Of a stretch of DNA of 5,030 bases, positions 1 to 5,030 are shown piece after piece. The translations under genes and the position numbers were made by a program. Every line of letters starts with the position of its first letter. The first letter of the stretch is position 1. Location: NCBI GenBank assembly GCA_023434425.1, contig JAEYSS010000031.1:1-5030 (forward strand), in the 5' to 3' direction. Source of the stretch: Pseudomonadota bacterium (GTDB lineage: Bacteria; Pseudomonadota; Alphaproteobacteria; Ferrovibrionales; Ferrovibrionaceae). The notes beneath the pieces were generated by a model. It did no database searches. It was not told where the DNA came from and saw nothing but the letters and a program-made list of their open reading frames with translations.

Positions 1-180
1 TATCACGACCACATGCCGCTCAACCGTTACGGGCTGGAAAGCGAACTGGCCAATGCGATCTTCTTCCTGAGCAGCGATCAGGCCAGCTTCGTGACCGGGC
101 AGGTACTCTGCGTCGATGGCGGATTTGACTCCACCGGCATCGGCCTGCCGACCATGCGTGGGCAGCGGAAGAATAGCTGA
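1..180 (+). CDS. SDR-family oxidoreductase, C-terminal fragment (5' end outside window)
   Basis: The reading frame is open from the first base and stops with TGA at 178-180, giving the last 59 residues. They show the usual end of a short-chain dehydrogenase/reductase: a helix of the type ELANAIFFLSSDQASFVTG followed by GQVLCVDGGFDSTGIGLP. In this family the segment S-D-x-A-x-[FY]-[VI]-T-G-x-x-[LI]-x-V-D-G-G forms the last beta strand of the Rossmann fold and part of the tetramer interface. SDRs are NAD(P)-dependent cytoplasmic enzymes acting on alcohols or ketones. The nucleotide-binding TGxxxGxG motif and the YxxxK catalytic pair lie upstream of the window, so substrate and cofactor cannot be read. 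A membrane-protein gene on the same strand begins about 55 bases downstream. Base composition is GC-rich, like phaC and unlike that next gene. Confidence 0.9.
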   Translation, partial: YHDHMPLNRYGLESELANAIFFLSSDQASFVTGQVLCVDGGFDSTGIGLPTMRGQRKNS

Positions 181-223
181 TGTCACCTCCGAAAACGATG
201 CCCCGTCTGTTTCGCGGAAAGGC

Positions 224-227
224 GAGG
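224..227 (+). promoter_or_regulatory. Probable ribosome binding site for the membrane-protein gene
   Basis: GAGG lies 8 bases before the GTG at 236 and belongs to a purine-rich stretch (AAAGGCGAGGTAAGG). It favours GTG 236 as the start over the ATG at 116, which lies inside the SDR coding region. A TTG at 239 is also reachable from this site. Confidence 0.5.
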
Positions 228-235
228 TAAGGTCG

Positions 236-994
236 GTGTTGTCGCGCAGATTCATTTTTCGCAGTGTGATTGGCGTTCTTATTCTCGCCATCATTGCTTT
301 TATTTTACTCTATGTAGCTGGCGAATGGACGCAGCGAATCCTGCCGGGGCTTTCGGGTGGTCTGACATCGTATTCAACGAGCTTGTCGCCGACGAGATTG
401 CGTTTCGGCAACCCAAATCTGGGGTACGTCGATCTCACACTCCCGCGTGCATATCTGGTTTATAAATCAGAGATCAAAAAGCGCAATGAAGGACTGAATA
501 GCTTCACGATTGAAGTCTTTATGCCTGATCTCAGTCCTTGGGCAGTTGCATATGAGAATTCGGAACTCTGGCCGGGCGATCTGAAGGATAAGAAAAATAG
601 AATGTCACTTTGGCCAGAGTCATACGCGCGGATCACGGTTGTACGGGGAGGGCAGGATACGAATCTTGACGGATTGCTTAAAGATTATGCTTCGAGCGCT
701 GTTAAAGAGTCTGAAGACAGTCAGATGGCTACTTACAGTCAGATGGCTACTTACCGGCAAAGCTATCCACGTACAGAGCATACTGCTTCTATCTATGCGT
801 TTAAGACCTCATCCGTGGTGACGAGGTGTCCTGCAAAATTCTTGTATTGCCAAATGACTTTCGCGGCGGAACTACATTCAGTGCCCGTGCTAATTAGAGC
901 GACCATTCCGAGCCGCAGTGTGTTCGAGACGCCGGAAGCTCATGCCCGGATTGTTGCCTTCCTTAATGACCGTATTTCTGTGTTGAAAAAGTGA
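236..994 (+). CDS. Hypothetical single-pass membrane protein, atypical composition
   Basis: I do not recognise this protein. From the GTG at 236 it has 252 residues. The frame stays open back to an ATG at 116, but that would overlap the SDR gene by 65 bases and add a low-complexity leader before the membrane segment. The GTG has a GAGG 8 bases upstream and puts the hydrophobic stretch (about residues 10-30, VIGVLILAIIAFILLYVAG) right behind an Arg-rich start (LSRRFIFRS). This fits an inner-membrane anchor with the rest of the chain in the periplasm. The soluble part has two cysteines seven residues apart (198 and 205) that could form a disulfide, and a duplicated hexapeptide SQMATY (162-173). 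Codon use is much richer in A/T than in the neighbours: one sampled 60-base line (481-540) is 45% GC, against 68% for a sampled phaC line (3781-3840). This suggests acquisition by transfer. It may be co-transcribed with the SDR gene. It converges on the YchJ-family gene with 45 bases between, where I see no clear terminator. Confidence 0.75.
   Translation: MLSRRFIFRSVIGVLILAIIAFILLYVAGEWTQRILPGLSGGLTSYSTSLSPTRLRFGNPNLGYVDLTLPRAYLVYKSEIKKRNEGLNSFTIEVFMPDLSPWAVAYENSELWPGDLKDKKNRMSLWPESYARITVVRGGQDTNLDGLLKDYASSAVKESEDSQMATYSQMATYRQSYPRTEHTASIYAFKTSSVVTRCPAKFLYCQMTFAAELHSVPVLIRATIPSRSVFETPEAHARIVAFLNDRISVLKK
717..754 (+). repeat. 18-bp in-frame tandem duplication (2.1 copies)
   Basis: The unit ACAGTCAGATGGCTACTT occurs at 717-734 and again at 735-752, followed by AC of a third copy. 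The copies are identical, so the duplication is recent or maintained. The length is a multiple of three, so the frame is kept and the protein gains a second SQMATY. Replication slippage is the simplest origin. Confidence 0.95.
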
Positions 995-1039
995 GGTCTG
1001 TCGGTCATTTGCATCTTGTGACGTTCAGTGGCGAGATAT

Positions 1040-1513
1040 CTACGCCCGTCCGCAGCACTGTTTGAACTTCTTGCCTGAGCCGCAGGGGCAGGGGGCGTTG
1101 CGGCCGGGTTTTTTCACCGGCTGCAGTGCCGTCTCGCCATCGACATAGACCCACTGATCATCTTCGCGGCGAAAGCGCGAGCGTTCATGCAATGCGCGGG
1201 TCTGTCCCTGCGCCTGGAAGCGCGCGACGAACTCCACGAAGCCTGTGCTGTCATCCGCGCCGCCATCGACAGTGTCGAGAATCTCGAGCCCCAGCCACTG
1301 CGTCTCGCGCATGCCGGCGCTGACATCGGCCATGTCGAAGCCGGCGCGATGCTCCGGTGCCAGCGTGCGCGCCAGATGCGCCACATCGCCACTCGCATAG
1401 GCCGTGTAGCGCGAGCGCATCAGCGCCAGCGCGGTCGGCGCAGGTACGCCGGCCAGGATCGGGCCGCAGCAGGCGTCGAAAGACTGGCCGGACTGGCAGG
1501 AGCAGGACGACAA
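1040..1513 (-). CDS. ychJ: YchJ-family protein with N- and C-terminal SEC-C-type cysteine motifs
   Basis: This 157-residue protein matches the YchJ/UPF0225 family in length and layout. It has a cysteine motif at the N-terminus (C4, C6, C15, C16 in SSCSCQSGQSFDACCGP), then a middle domain beginning near PTALALMRSRYTAYASGD (26-43), which in this family is an NTF2-like fold. A classic SEC-C motif closes it (NAPCPCGSGKKFKQCC, cysteines 142, 144, 153, 154). SEC-C motifs bind zinc, as at the end of SecA. The protein is presumably cytoplasmic; no signal peptide is visible. The cellular role of the family is poorly defined, so I assign none. The start is TTG at 1513, one base after the TAA of the upstream isomerase-like gene. 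No strong ribosome binding site is visible (the nearest purine run, GAGAAG, is about 12 bases away), which suggests translational coupling. No later start keeps the conserved first cysteines. Stop is TAG at 1040-1042. Confidence 0.92.
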   Translation of the reverse strand: MSSCSCQSGQSFDACCGPILAGVPAPTALALMRSRYTAYASGDVAHLARTLAPEHRAGFDMADVSAGMRETQWLGLEILDTVDGGADDSTGFVEFVARFQAQGQTRALHERSRFRREDDQWVYVDGETALQPVKKPGRNAPCPCGSGKKFKQCCGRA

Positions 1514-1514
1514 A

Positions 1515-2159
1515 TTACGCGGCCGGCTTCTCGTGGTGCTCGGCGGGGCGGGCGAATTGCGGGAAGTTCGGGTGCATCGCCAGCGGGATCACGTCCACCT
1601 GGGTGAAGCAGGGATAGAGCGGCATGCCGCGCAGGGTGGTCGCCACCGCATCGGCATCGGGCAGGTTCCACAGCACAAACGTGCCGAGCGCATTGGCCCG
1701 GCGCCAGATGCCGACCAGCTGGCGCTTGGCCAGCATCTGCTCGGACTCGCGCCATTCGGCCTGCACCAGTTCCCTGAACTGATCGCCGGCGCGCAGATAT
1801 TCGATCCGCACATCGCAGAGGAACAGGTTGCTGTCCGGCTTCGGCTTGGCATCCGGCTTCTCGTGTTCGTTCGGCGCGCGGGCGAATTGCGGGAAGTTAG
1901 GATGGCTGATCAGTGGTGTGACCTTCACATCCGTGAAATACGGGTAGAGCGGCATGGCGCGCACCTGGTTGCCGACCGCCTCGTTGTTCGGCAGGTCGAC
2001 AATGAACATCGTGCCCATGCCATTGGCCTTGCGCCAGATGCCGACGAACTGGCCTTTCGCCAGCAGCCGCTCTTCCTCGTCCCACTCGGCGCGGACCAGC
2101 TGCTGCGCCTTGTCGCCCAAGGTGGTGAAGTTGAAGGTGACGTCGATGAGCGCGAGCAT
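1515..2159 (-). CDS. Tandem two-domain muconolactone delta-isomerase-like protein
   Basis: The protein has 214 residues and consists of two copies of a roughly 94-residue domain (1-94 and 111-204) joined by a charged, Pro-rich linker (95-110). Each copy has the layout of the muconolactone isomerase (CatC) family, a ferredoxin-like alpha/beta fold: an N-terminal strand, a helix with AEW.E.E..LAK, a G-I-W-R strand at 40-43 and 150-153, and the family-typical end MPLYPYFTDVKVTPL..HP at 69-87, repeated as MPLYPCFTQVDVIPL..HP at 179-197. CatC is a single domain of about 95 residues that converts muconolactone to 3-oxoadipate enol-lactone in catechol degradation. From memory, CatC has HLWR where both copies here have GIWR, so the classical reaction is uncertain and I give no symbol. 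No catabolic genes are nearby. The ATG at 2159 has GGAAGGA 7 bases upstream. A longer frame to 2204 starts inside a palindromic repeat and would add a spurious 15-residue leader. The YchJ-family gene follows after one base. A generic dimeric alpha/beta barrel (YCII-like) protein is the alternative reading. Confidence 0.8.
   Translation of the reverse strand: MLALIDVTFNFTTLGDKAQQLVRAEWDEEERLLAKGQFVGIWRKANGMGTMFIVDLPNNEAVGNQVRAMPLYPYFTDVKVTPLISHPNFPQFARAPNEHEKPDAKPKPDSNLFLCDVRIEYLRAGDQFRELVQAEWRESEQMLAKRQLVGIWRRANALGTFVLWNLPDADAVATTLRGMPLYPCFTQVDVIPLAMHPNFPQFARPAEHHEKPAA
1518..2159 (-). repeat. Internal gene duplication, 330-bp period
   Basis: Codons 1-104 (1848-2159) and 111-214 (1518-1829) align without a gap at a fixed offset of 110 codons. 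By hand count, 56 of 104 aligned residues are identical. The similarity runs through the domain and into the tail (FARAPNEHEKPDA against FARPAEHHEKPAA), so linker and tail were copied together. At DNA level a 21-base block at 1548-1568 recurs exactly at 1878-1898. The divergence elsewhere says the duplication is old. Confidence 0.93.
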
Positions 2160-2166
2160 TGTTGTT

Positions 2167-2173
2167 TCCTTCC
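2167..2173 (-). promoter_or_regulatory. Ribosome binding site of the isomerase-like gene
   Basis: On the minus strand GGAAGGA ends 7 bases before the ATG at 2159. It is a strong Shine-Dalgarno match and decides the start against the upstream in-frame ATG at 2204. Confidence 0.8.
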
Positions 2174-2178
2174 AAATT

Positions 2179-2211
2179 GTCATGCCCGGACTTGATCCGG
2201 GCATCTACGTC
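2179..2211 (+). repeat. REP-like palindromic repeat, copy 1
   Basis: A 33-base element of the form GTCATGCCCGGA-CTTGA-TCCGGGCATCTACGTC. Its core is a perfect 9-bp hairpin (2182-2190 with 2196-2204) around a 5-base loop. A second copy lies inverted at 2240-2272; 26 of 33 positions match. From memory, short elements of this shape are scattered between genes of many alphaproteobacteria, and they give rise to spurious peptides such as MPGLDPGI in automatic translations. No function is assigned. Confidence 0.85.
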
Positions 2212-2239
2212 TTTTCTTCGTCATTTCTGAGAACCCTAC

Positions 2240-2272
2240 CACGTGGATAGCCGGGTCAAGCCCGGCCATGAC
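2240..2272 (-). repeat. REP-like palindromic repeat, copy 2 (inverted)
   Basis: Read on the minus strand, this is GTCATGGCCGGG-CTTGA-CCCGGCTATCCACGTG. It has a 6-bp hairpin core (2250-2255 with 2261-2266) around a 5-base loop. It starts 28 bases after the phaC stop in the direction of phaC transcription. In RNA it could fold alone or pair with copy 1 into one long stem. There is no U-run, so it is not a canonical intrinsic terminator. Confidence 0.82.
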
Positions 2273-2300
2273 GTTAAGGGGTGAGGGGCGGTGAGATGCG

Positions 2301-4148
2301 TCAGTCCACGATCCGCTTTTTCACGTAACTGCCCGGCGCGGGCTCGATGATCTTCAGCTTGCCATCGCCCGGTTTGCGTGCCGGCACCTTCTCGCCGGAT
2401 TTCGGCGCCAGCCATTTGTCCCAGTCGTCCCACCAGGAGCCGGGATATTCCTTGGCGCCCTTGATCCAGTCCTCGACATTCGTCGGGTTGGTTTTCGTCT
2501 CGTTGAGCCAGTGCTGGTATTTCTTCGCATCCGGGTGGTTGATCACGCCGGCGATATGACCGGAACCCGCCATCATGAAACGCACCGGCCCGCCATAAAG
2601 CTGCGTCGCCTTGTAGACCGACTTGTAGGGCGCGATATGGTCGTCCTTGCTGGCCTGCAGGTAGACCGGAATCTTGATCTGGCGCAGGTCGAGTTTCTCG
2701 CCCGCCAGTTCCAGCTGGCCCGGCTGCGACAGCAGGTTCTTCTGATACATGTTGCGCAGATAGAAGCCGTGCATCTTGGCCGGCATGCGCGTGCAGTCGG
2801 AATTCCAGTAGAGCAGGTCGAAGGGGAAGGGTTCCTTGCCCAGCAGGTAGTTGTTCACCACAAACGACCAGATCAGATCGTTGGAGCGCAGCATGTTGAA
2901 GGTGGTCGCCATCTCGCCGCCGTCGAGATAGCCCTTTTCCGCCATCAGGTTTTCCAGATAGGTCAGCGTCTCCTCGTCGGTGAAGACGCTGAGTTCGCCG
3001 GCCTCGGTGAAATCCACCTGCGCGGCAAAGAAGGTGACGGCCTTGATGCGGTCGATCTTTTTCTGCGCCATCCAGGCCAGTGTGCAGGCCATCAGTGTGC
3101 CGCCGATGCAGTAACCGATGGCGGTCACTTCATCCTCGCCGGTCGCCTTCTTCACGGCATCCAGCCCTTCGAGGATGCCTTCGCGCATGTAGCTCTCGAA
3201 GGTCTTCTCGGTCGTGGTTTCGTCCGGCATGTTCCAGGAGACGACAAAGACCGTGTAGCCCTTGTCGACCATCCAGCGGATAAAGGAATTCTGCGGCTTG
3301 AGATCGAGGATGTAATATTTGTTGATCCAGGGCGGCACGATGAACAGCGGCCGCTTGTAGACCTGCTTGGTGGTCGGCTCGAACTGCAGCAGCTGCATCA
3401 GGTCGTTCTGGTAAATCACCTGGCCCGGCGCGGTGGCGATCGTCTCGCCCACGGTGAAGGCCTTGGAATCCACCATCTTCACGGCGAGTTTGCCCTTGCC
3501 GCGCTCGATATCTTCCAGCAGGTTTTCCCAACCCTTCACCAGGTTCTCGCCATTGCTCTCGATGGTGGCGCGCATCACCTCGGGGTTGGTCAGCAGGAAA
3601 TTCGACGGCGACAGCGCATCGAGAAACTGCTTGGCATAGAATTCGGCCTTGCGGGCGACCTTGGGGTCGACGCCTTCGGCCTGGCTCATGGTGGACTGCA
3701 CCCAGCGCGAGGTCAGCAGGTAGGACTGTTTGAGGAAATCGAACACCGCCCCGTCCTGCCAGCCGGCATCCTTGAAGCGCTTGTCGCCCTTATCGGGCTC
3801 CACGAGGGGCGTGACCTCGCGGCCGAGGAAACGGTCGGTGGAATTGGCCCACAGCTTGGCGTAGTCCTGCCACAGTTTCATCTGGGCCTCGGCCAGCCTG
3901 GCCGGGTCGGCCATCAGATGCTGGGCGATCTCCATGAAGGCGCCGCCGACATTCAGCGGATCGGGATTGCCCGGGGCGTGCAGGGGGGCGACCGGCGGGT
4001 GCTTGGGCTCCGGCTGCTGCCGGGCGGCCATTTCCGCCATCAGCTTCTGGCTCTGTTCGGTAATCCGGGCCCAGTTCCGCGCCCAGGCTGCCGGATCGGG
4101 CAGTTTTATGTCGGTTTCCGGTTTGCCACTGTCCGGTTGCTTCGCCAT
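2301..4148 (-). CDS. phaC: Class I poly(3-hydroxyalkanoate) synthase
   Basis: PhaC joins (R)-3-hydroxyacyl-CoA units, mainly 3-hydroxybutyryl-CoA in class I enzymes, into polyhydroxyalkanoate and releases CoA. It acts in the cytoplasm at the surface of storage granules. The 615 residues fit class I (about 590-620; class III PhaC is nearer 350-360 and needs PhaE). The N-terminal PhaC domain spans about 70-290 and includes the conserved PSNFLLTNPEV (181-191). The alpha/beta-hydrolase part carries the lipase-like box GYCIGG with nucleophile C347, the catalytic D503 in SKDDHIAP and the catalytic H531 in GSGHIAGV. The family-typical NDLIW (423-427) and PFDLLYWNSD (442-451) are intact. The first 60 residues are polar and Pro/Gln-rich, as is common and variable in class I enzymes. 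The ATG at 4148 has AAGGA 7 bases upstream; stop is TGA at 2301-2303. It is divergent from a lipoprotein gene, and inverted palindromic repeats follow it. No other PHA gene is in the window. Confidence 0.98.
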   Translation of the reverse strand: MAKQPDSGKPETDIKLPDPAAWARNWARITEQSQKLMAEMAARQQPEPKHPPVAPLHAPGNPDPLNVGGAFMEIAQHLMADPARLAEAQMKLWQDYAKLWANSTDRFLGREVTPLVEPDKGDKRFKDAGWQDGAVFDFLKQSYLLTSRWVQSTMSQAEGVDPKVARKAEFYAKQFLDALSPSNFLLTNPEVMRATIESNGENLVKGWENLLEDIERGKGKLAVKMVDSKAFTVGETIATAPGQVIYQNDLMQLLQFEPTTKQVYKRPLFIVPPWINKYYILDLKPQNSFIRWMVDKGYTVFVVSWNMPDETTTEKTFESYMREGILEGLDAVKKATGEDEVTAIGYCIGGTLMACTLAWMAQKKIDRIKAVTFFAAQVDFTEAGELSVFTDEETLTYLENLMAEKGYLDGGEMATTFNMLRSNDLIWSFVVNNYLLGKEPFPFDLLYWNSDCTRMPAKMHGFYLRNMYQKNLLSQPGQLELAGEKLDLRQIKIPVYLQASKDDHIAPYKSVYKATQLYGGPVRFMMAGSGHIAGVINHPDAKKYQHWLNETKTNPTNVEDWIKGAKEYPGSWWDDWDKWLAPKSGEKVPARKPGDGKLKIIEPAPGSYVKKRIVD

Positions 4149-4155
4149 CCGACAG

Positions 4156-4160
4156 TCCTT
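4156..4160 (-). promoter_or_regulatory. Ribosome binding site of phaC
   Basis: AAGGA on the minus strand, 7 bases before the ATG at 4148. It supports that start. Confidence 0.75.
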
Positions 4161-4300
4161 ATTCTCGGGGCCCGTTTCCTCACCGTGCGATTCCGGTTTT
4201 CGGCCGGATTTCCACGGTCGGAATTGAGGTTACGGGATAGGGAATCGCCCTGCAAGGCCGAACGACCGGTCGCAGGCGAGAGGCTGGTTTTTCGTGTTTC

Positions 4301-4306
4301 AGGGGG
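4301..4306 (+). promoter_or_regulatory. Possible ribosome binding site of the lipoprotein gene
   Basis: AGGGGG ends 5 bases before the ATG at 4312. It favours that start over the in-frame ATG at 4363, which has only a weaker GGGCGG upstream. Confidence 0.45.
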
Positions 4307-4311
4307 TTCGG

Positions 4312-5030
4312 ATGGTTCTGATCGGCAACACCTCCGCCAGCGCAGCGGCGCCGGGCGGTTTTATGCTGCGCAGCATGACTGCCGCAGCATTGCTGGTCGC
4401 CATGCTCGGTCTGGCAGGCTGCGGCACTTGGGCGGACCCGACGGAATGGAGCGATCCGACCGGCTTGTTCAGCAGCGATGACGAGGCTGCGCAGCCGGTA
4501 CCGAGCGGCAATATCGCCCGCGACGCCGGCACCAATGCCGAGCGTTTCCCAAATCTGGCCCGTGTTCCGCCCCGCCCGGTGGAAATGTCGGCCGGCAGCG
4601 AGCGCCGTCAGGCGGTCGACAGTCTGGCCGCCGATCGCGCCAATGCCCGTTACACCGACGAGGAGCTGCGCGCCCGCCCGGCCGACAGCAACACACCGCC
4701 GCCGGCGCCGCGCCAGCCGGTGACCCAGCTGCCGGCCGCCAATCAGCAGCCGCTGCCGCGCGGCGCCGTCGAACCGCGCCAGCAGACTCCTGCCGGCCAG
4801 CAGCAGCCCATGGCCCAGGCTCCGATGCAGCAGGCTCCCATGCAGCAGGCGCCCATGCAGCAGGCGCCGGTTCAGCCGGCCCCGGCCGGACAGCAGCGTG
4901 TCGACACATTCTCGCAGAGCCTGGCGCAGTCTTCTGCCACCTCGCTGCCGCCGGGTCTGGCGCAGCCGCAGGGCGCGGGCTACAGCCCAGTGGCGCTGCC
5001 GGGGTCGCAGCAGTTGCTGGCCATCGTGCG
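4312..5030 (+). CDS. Pro/Gln-rich lipoprotein, probably N-terminal half of an OmpA-like envelope protein (3' end outside window)
   Basis: An open frame of 239 codons runs to the window edge without a stop. A lipoprotein signal is clear: an Arg-containing start (MLRS), a hydrophobic core (TAAALLVAMLGL) and a lipobox LAGC with the lipidated Cys at residue 37 from ATG 4312, or residue 20 from ATG 4363. The second start gives a textbook 20-residue signal; the first has the better ribosome binding site. The mature part has a conserved-looking block (about residues 79-126, NAERFPNLARVPPRP through LAADRANARYTDEELRAR). From memory, this resembles the segment before OmpA/Pal-type peptidoglycan-binding domains in alphaproteobacterial proteins. 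A disordered region rich in Pro, Gln and Ala follows, with a pentapeptide repeat, and then SQQLLAIV at the edge, which may begin a folded domain. The residue after the Cys is Gly, not Asp, so outer-membrane sorting is expected. The OmpA-like end is inference. Composition matches the GC-rich neighbours. Confidence 0.82.
   Translation, partial: MVLIGNTSASAAAPGGFMLRSMTAAALLVAMLGLAGCGTWADPTEWSDPTGLFSSDDEAAQPVPSGNIARDAGTNAERFPNLARVPPRPVEMSAGSERRQAVDSLAADRANARYTDEELRARPADSNTPPPAPRQPVTQLPAANQQPLPRGAVEPRQQTPAGQQQPMAQAPMQQAPMQQAPMQQAPVQPAPAGQQRVDTFSQSLAQSSATSLPPGLAQPQGAGYSPVALPGSQQLLAIV
4810..4884 (+). repeat. 15-bp coding tandem repeat, five units
   Basis: Five in-frame 15-base units encode MAQAP, then MQQAP three times, then VQPAP. 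The central three differ only at third codon positions (GCT/GCG, CCC/CCG). The outer units are more diverged, as expected for an array that expands in the middle. It lies in a Pro/Gln-rich stretch that is probably a flexible spacer between the lipid anchor and a distal domain. Confidence 0.92.

Larger units (their letters stand above)
4149..4311. promoter_or_regulatory. Divergent intergenic region between phaC and the lipoprotein gene
   Basis: These 163 bases separate two divergent starts, so promoters for both genes probably lie here. I cannot place either with confidence. The best minus-strand candidate for phaC is TTGCAG (4250-4255), a 17-base spacer and TAACCT (4227-4232), with only three of six consensus matches in each box. 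A perfect 10-bp palindrome, CGACCGGTCG, sits at 4263-4272 and could bind a dimeric regulator or be chance in GC-rich DNA. Confidence 0.4.

Noticed and set aside
116..235. N-terminal extension of the membrane protein from ATG 116
   Set aside because: It would overlap the SDR gene by 65 bases, and the added 40 residues are not signal-like. GTG 236 has a spaced GAGG and sits directly before the membrane segment.
995..1039. Possible bidirectional terminator between the convergent genes
   Set aside because: Only a 4-bp GTCA/TGAC pairing is visible and there is no U-run, so I do not call a terminator.
1096..1126. Hairpin-like CCGGG-T-run-CCGG that could look like a terminator
   Set aside because: It lies inside the YchJ coding sequence and encodes part of the conserved KKPGRNAPC stretch. 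The T-run is in the loop, not after the stem.
1533..2195. A 220-codon plus-strand open frame opposite the isomerase-like gene
   Set aside because: It is a mirror of the duplicated gene: its own internal repeats come from the coding duplication on the other strand. There is no start signal or family match.
2182..2218. Repeat copy 1 followed by a T-rich stretch as a plus-strand terminator
   Set aside because: No plus-strand gene ends here, and the T-rich stretch is broken and distant from the stem. It is better explained as one member of the inverted repeat pair.
2511..4481. A 656-codon plus-strand open frame opposite phaC
   Set aside because: It lies almost wholly antisense to a certain PhaC. 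It has no recognisable domain, and its His/Leu/Arg-rich composition is typical of the reverse of GC-rich coding DNA. It also overlaps the lipoprotein start in a different frame.
4469..4909. A minus-strand open frame opposite the lipoprotein gene
   Set aside because: It is a low-complexity Ala/Pro/Arg-rich translation, antisense to a frame with a clear lipobox and a codon-level repeat.

Overview
The window looks like chromosomal DNA from a GC-rich alphaproteobacterium, possibly a Rhodospirillales relative. Three things suggest this: a class I PHA synthase, a palindromic intergenic repeat of a type I recall from alphaproteobacterial genomes, and a lipoprotein whose N-terminal half resembles those placed before OmpA-like domains in that group. 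The assignment rests on recognition by eye, not on a search.

Layout, left to right. Positions 1-180 (+) hold the C-terminal end of a short-chain dehydrogenase/reductase. Positions 236-994 (+) encode an unrecognised single-pass membrane protein in clearly lower-GC DNA, with an 18-bp in-frame tandem duplication. A 45-bp convergent gap follows. The minus strand then carries three genes, transcribed right to left: phaC (2301-4148), a fused double muconolactone-isomerase-like protein (1515-2159) and a YchJ-family protein (1040-1513). The isomerase-like and YchJ genes are one base apart and are probably co-translated. A pair of inverted palindromic repeats lies between phaC and the isomerase-like gene. 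To the right of phaC, a 163-bp divergent intergenic region leads to a plus-strand lipoprotein gene (4312 to the window edge) with a Pro/Gln-rich pentapeptide repeat.

How the genes fit together. phaC polymerises (R)-3-hydroxyacyl-CoA into polyhydroxyalkanoate and is the only gene with a firm biochemical role. No phaA, phaB, phasin, phaR or depolymerase is visible. The isomerase-like and YchJ genes may be read from the phaC transcript or separately, but nothing ties their functions to PHA. The lipoprotein probably acts at the cell envelope. I see no CRISPR array, RNA gene, transposase or defence system. The most unusual items are the collinear two-domain isomerase-like protein, the atypical membrane gene and the inverted repeat pair.
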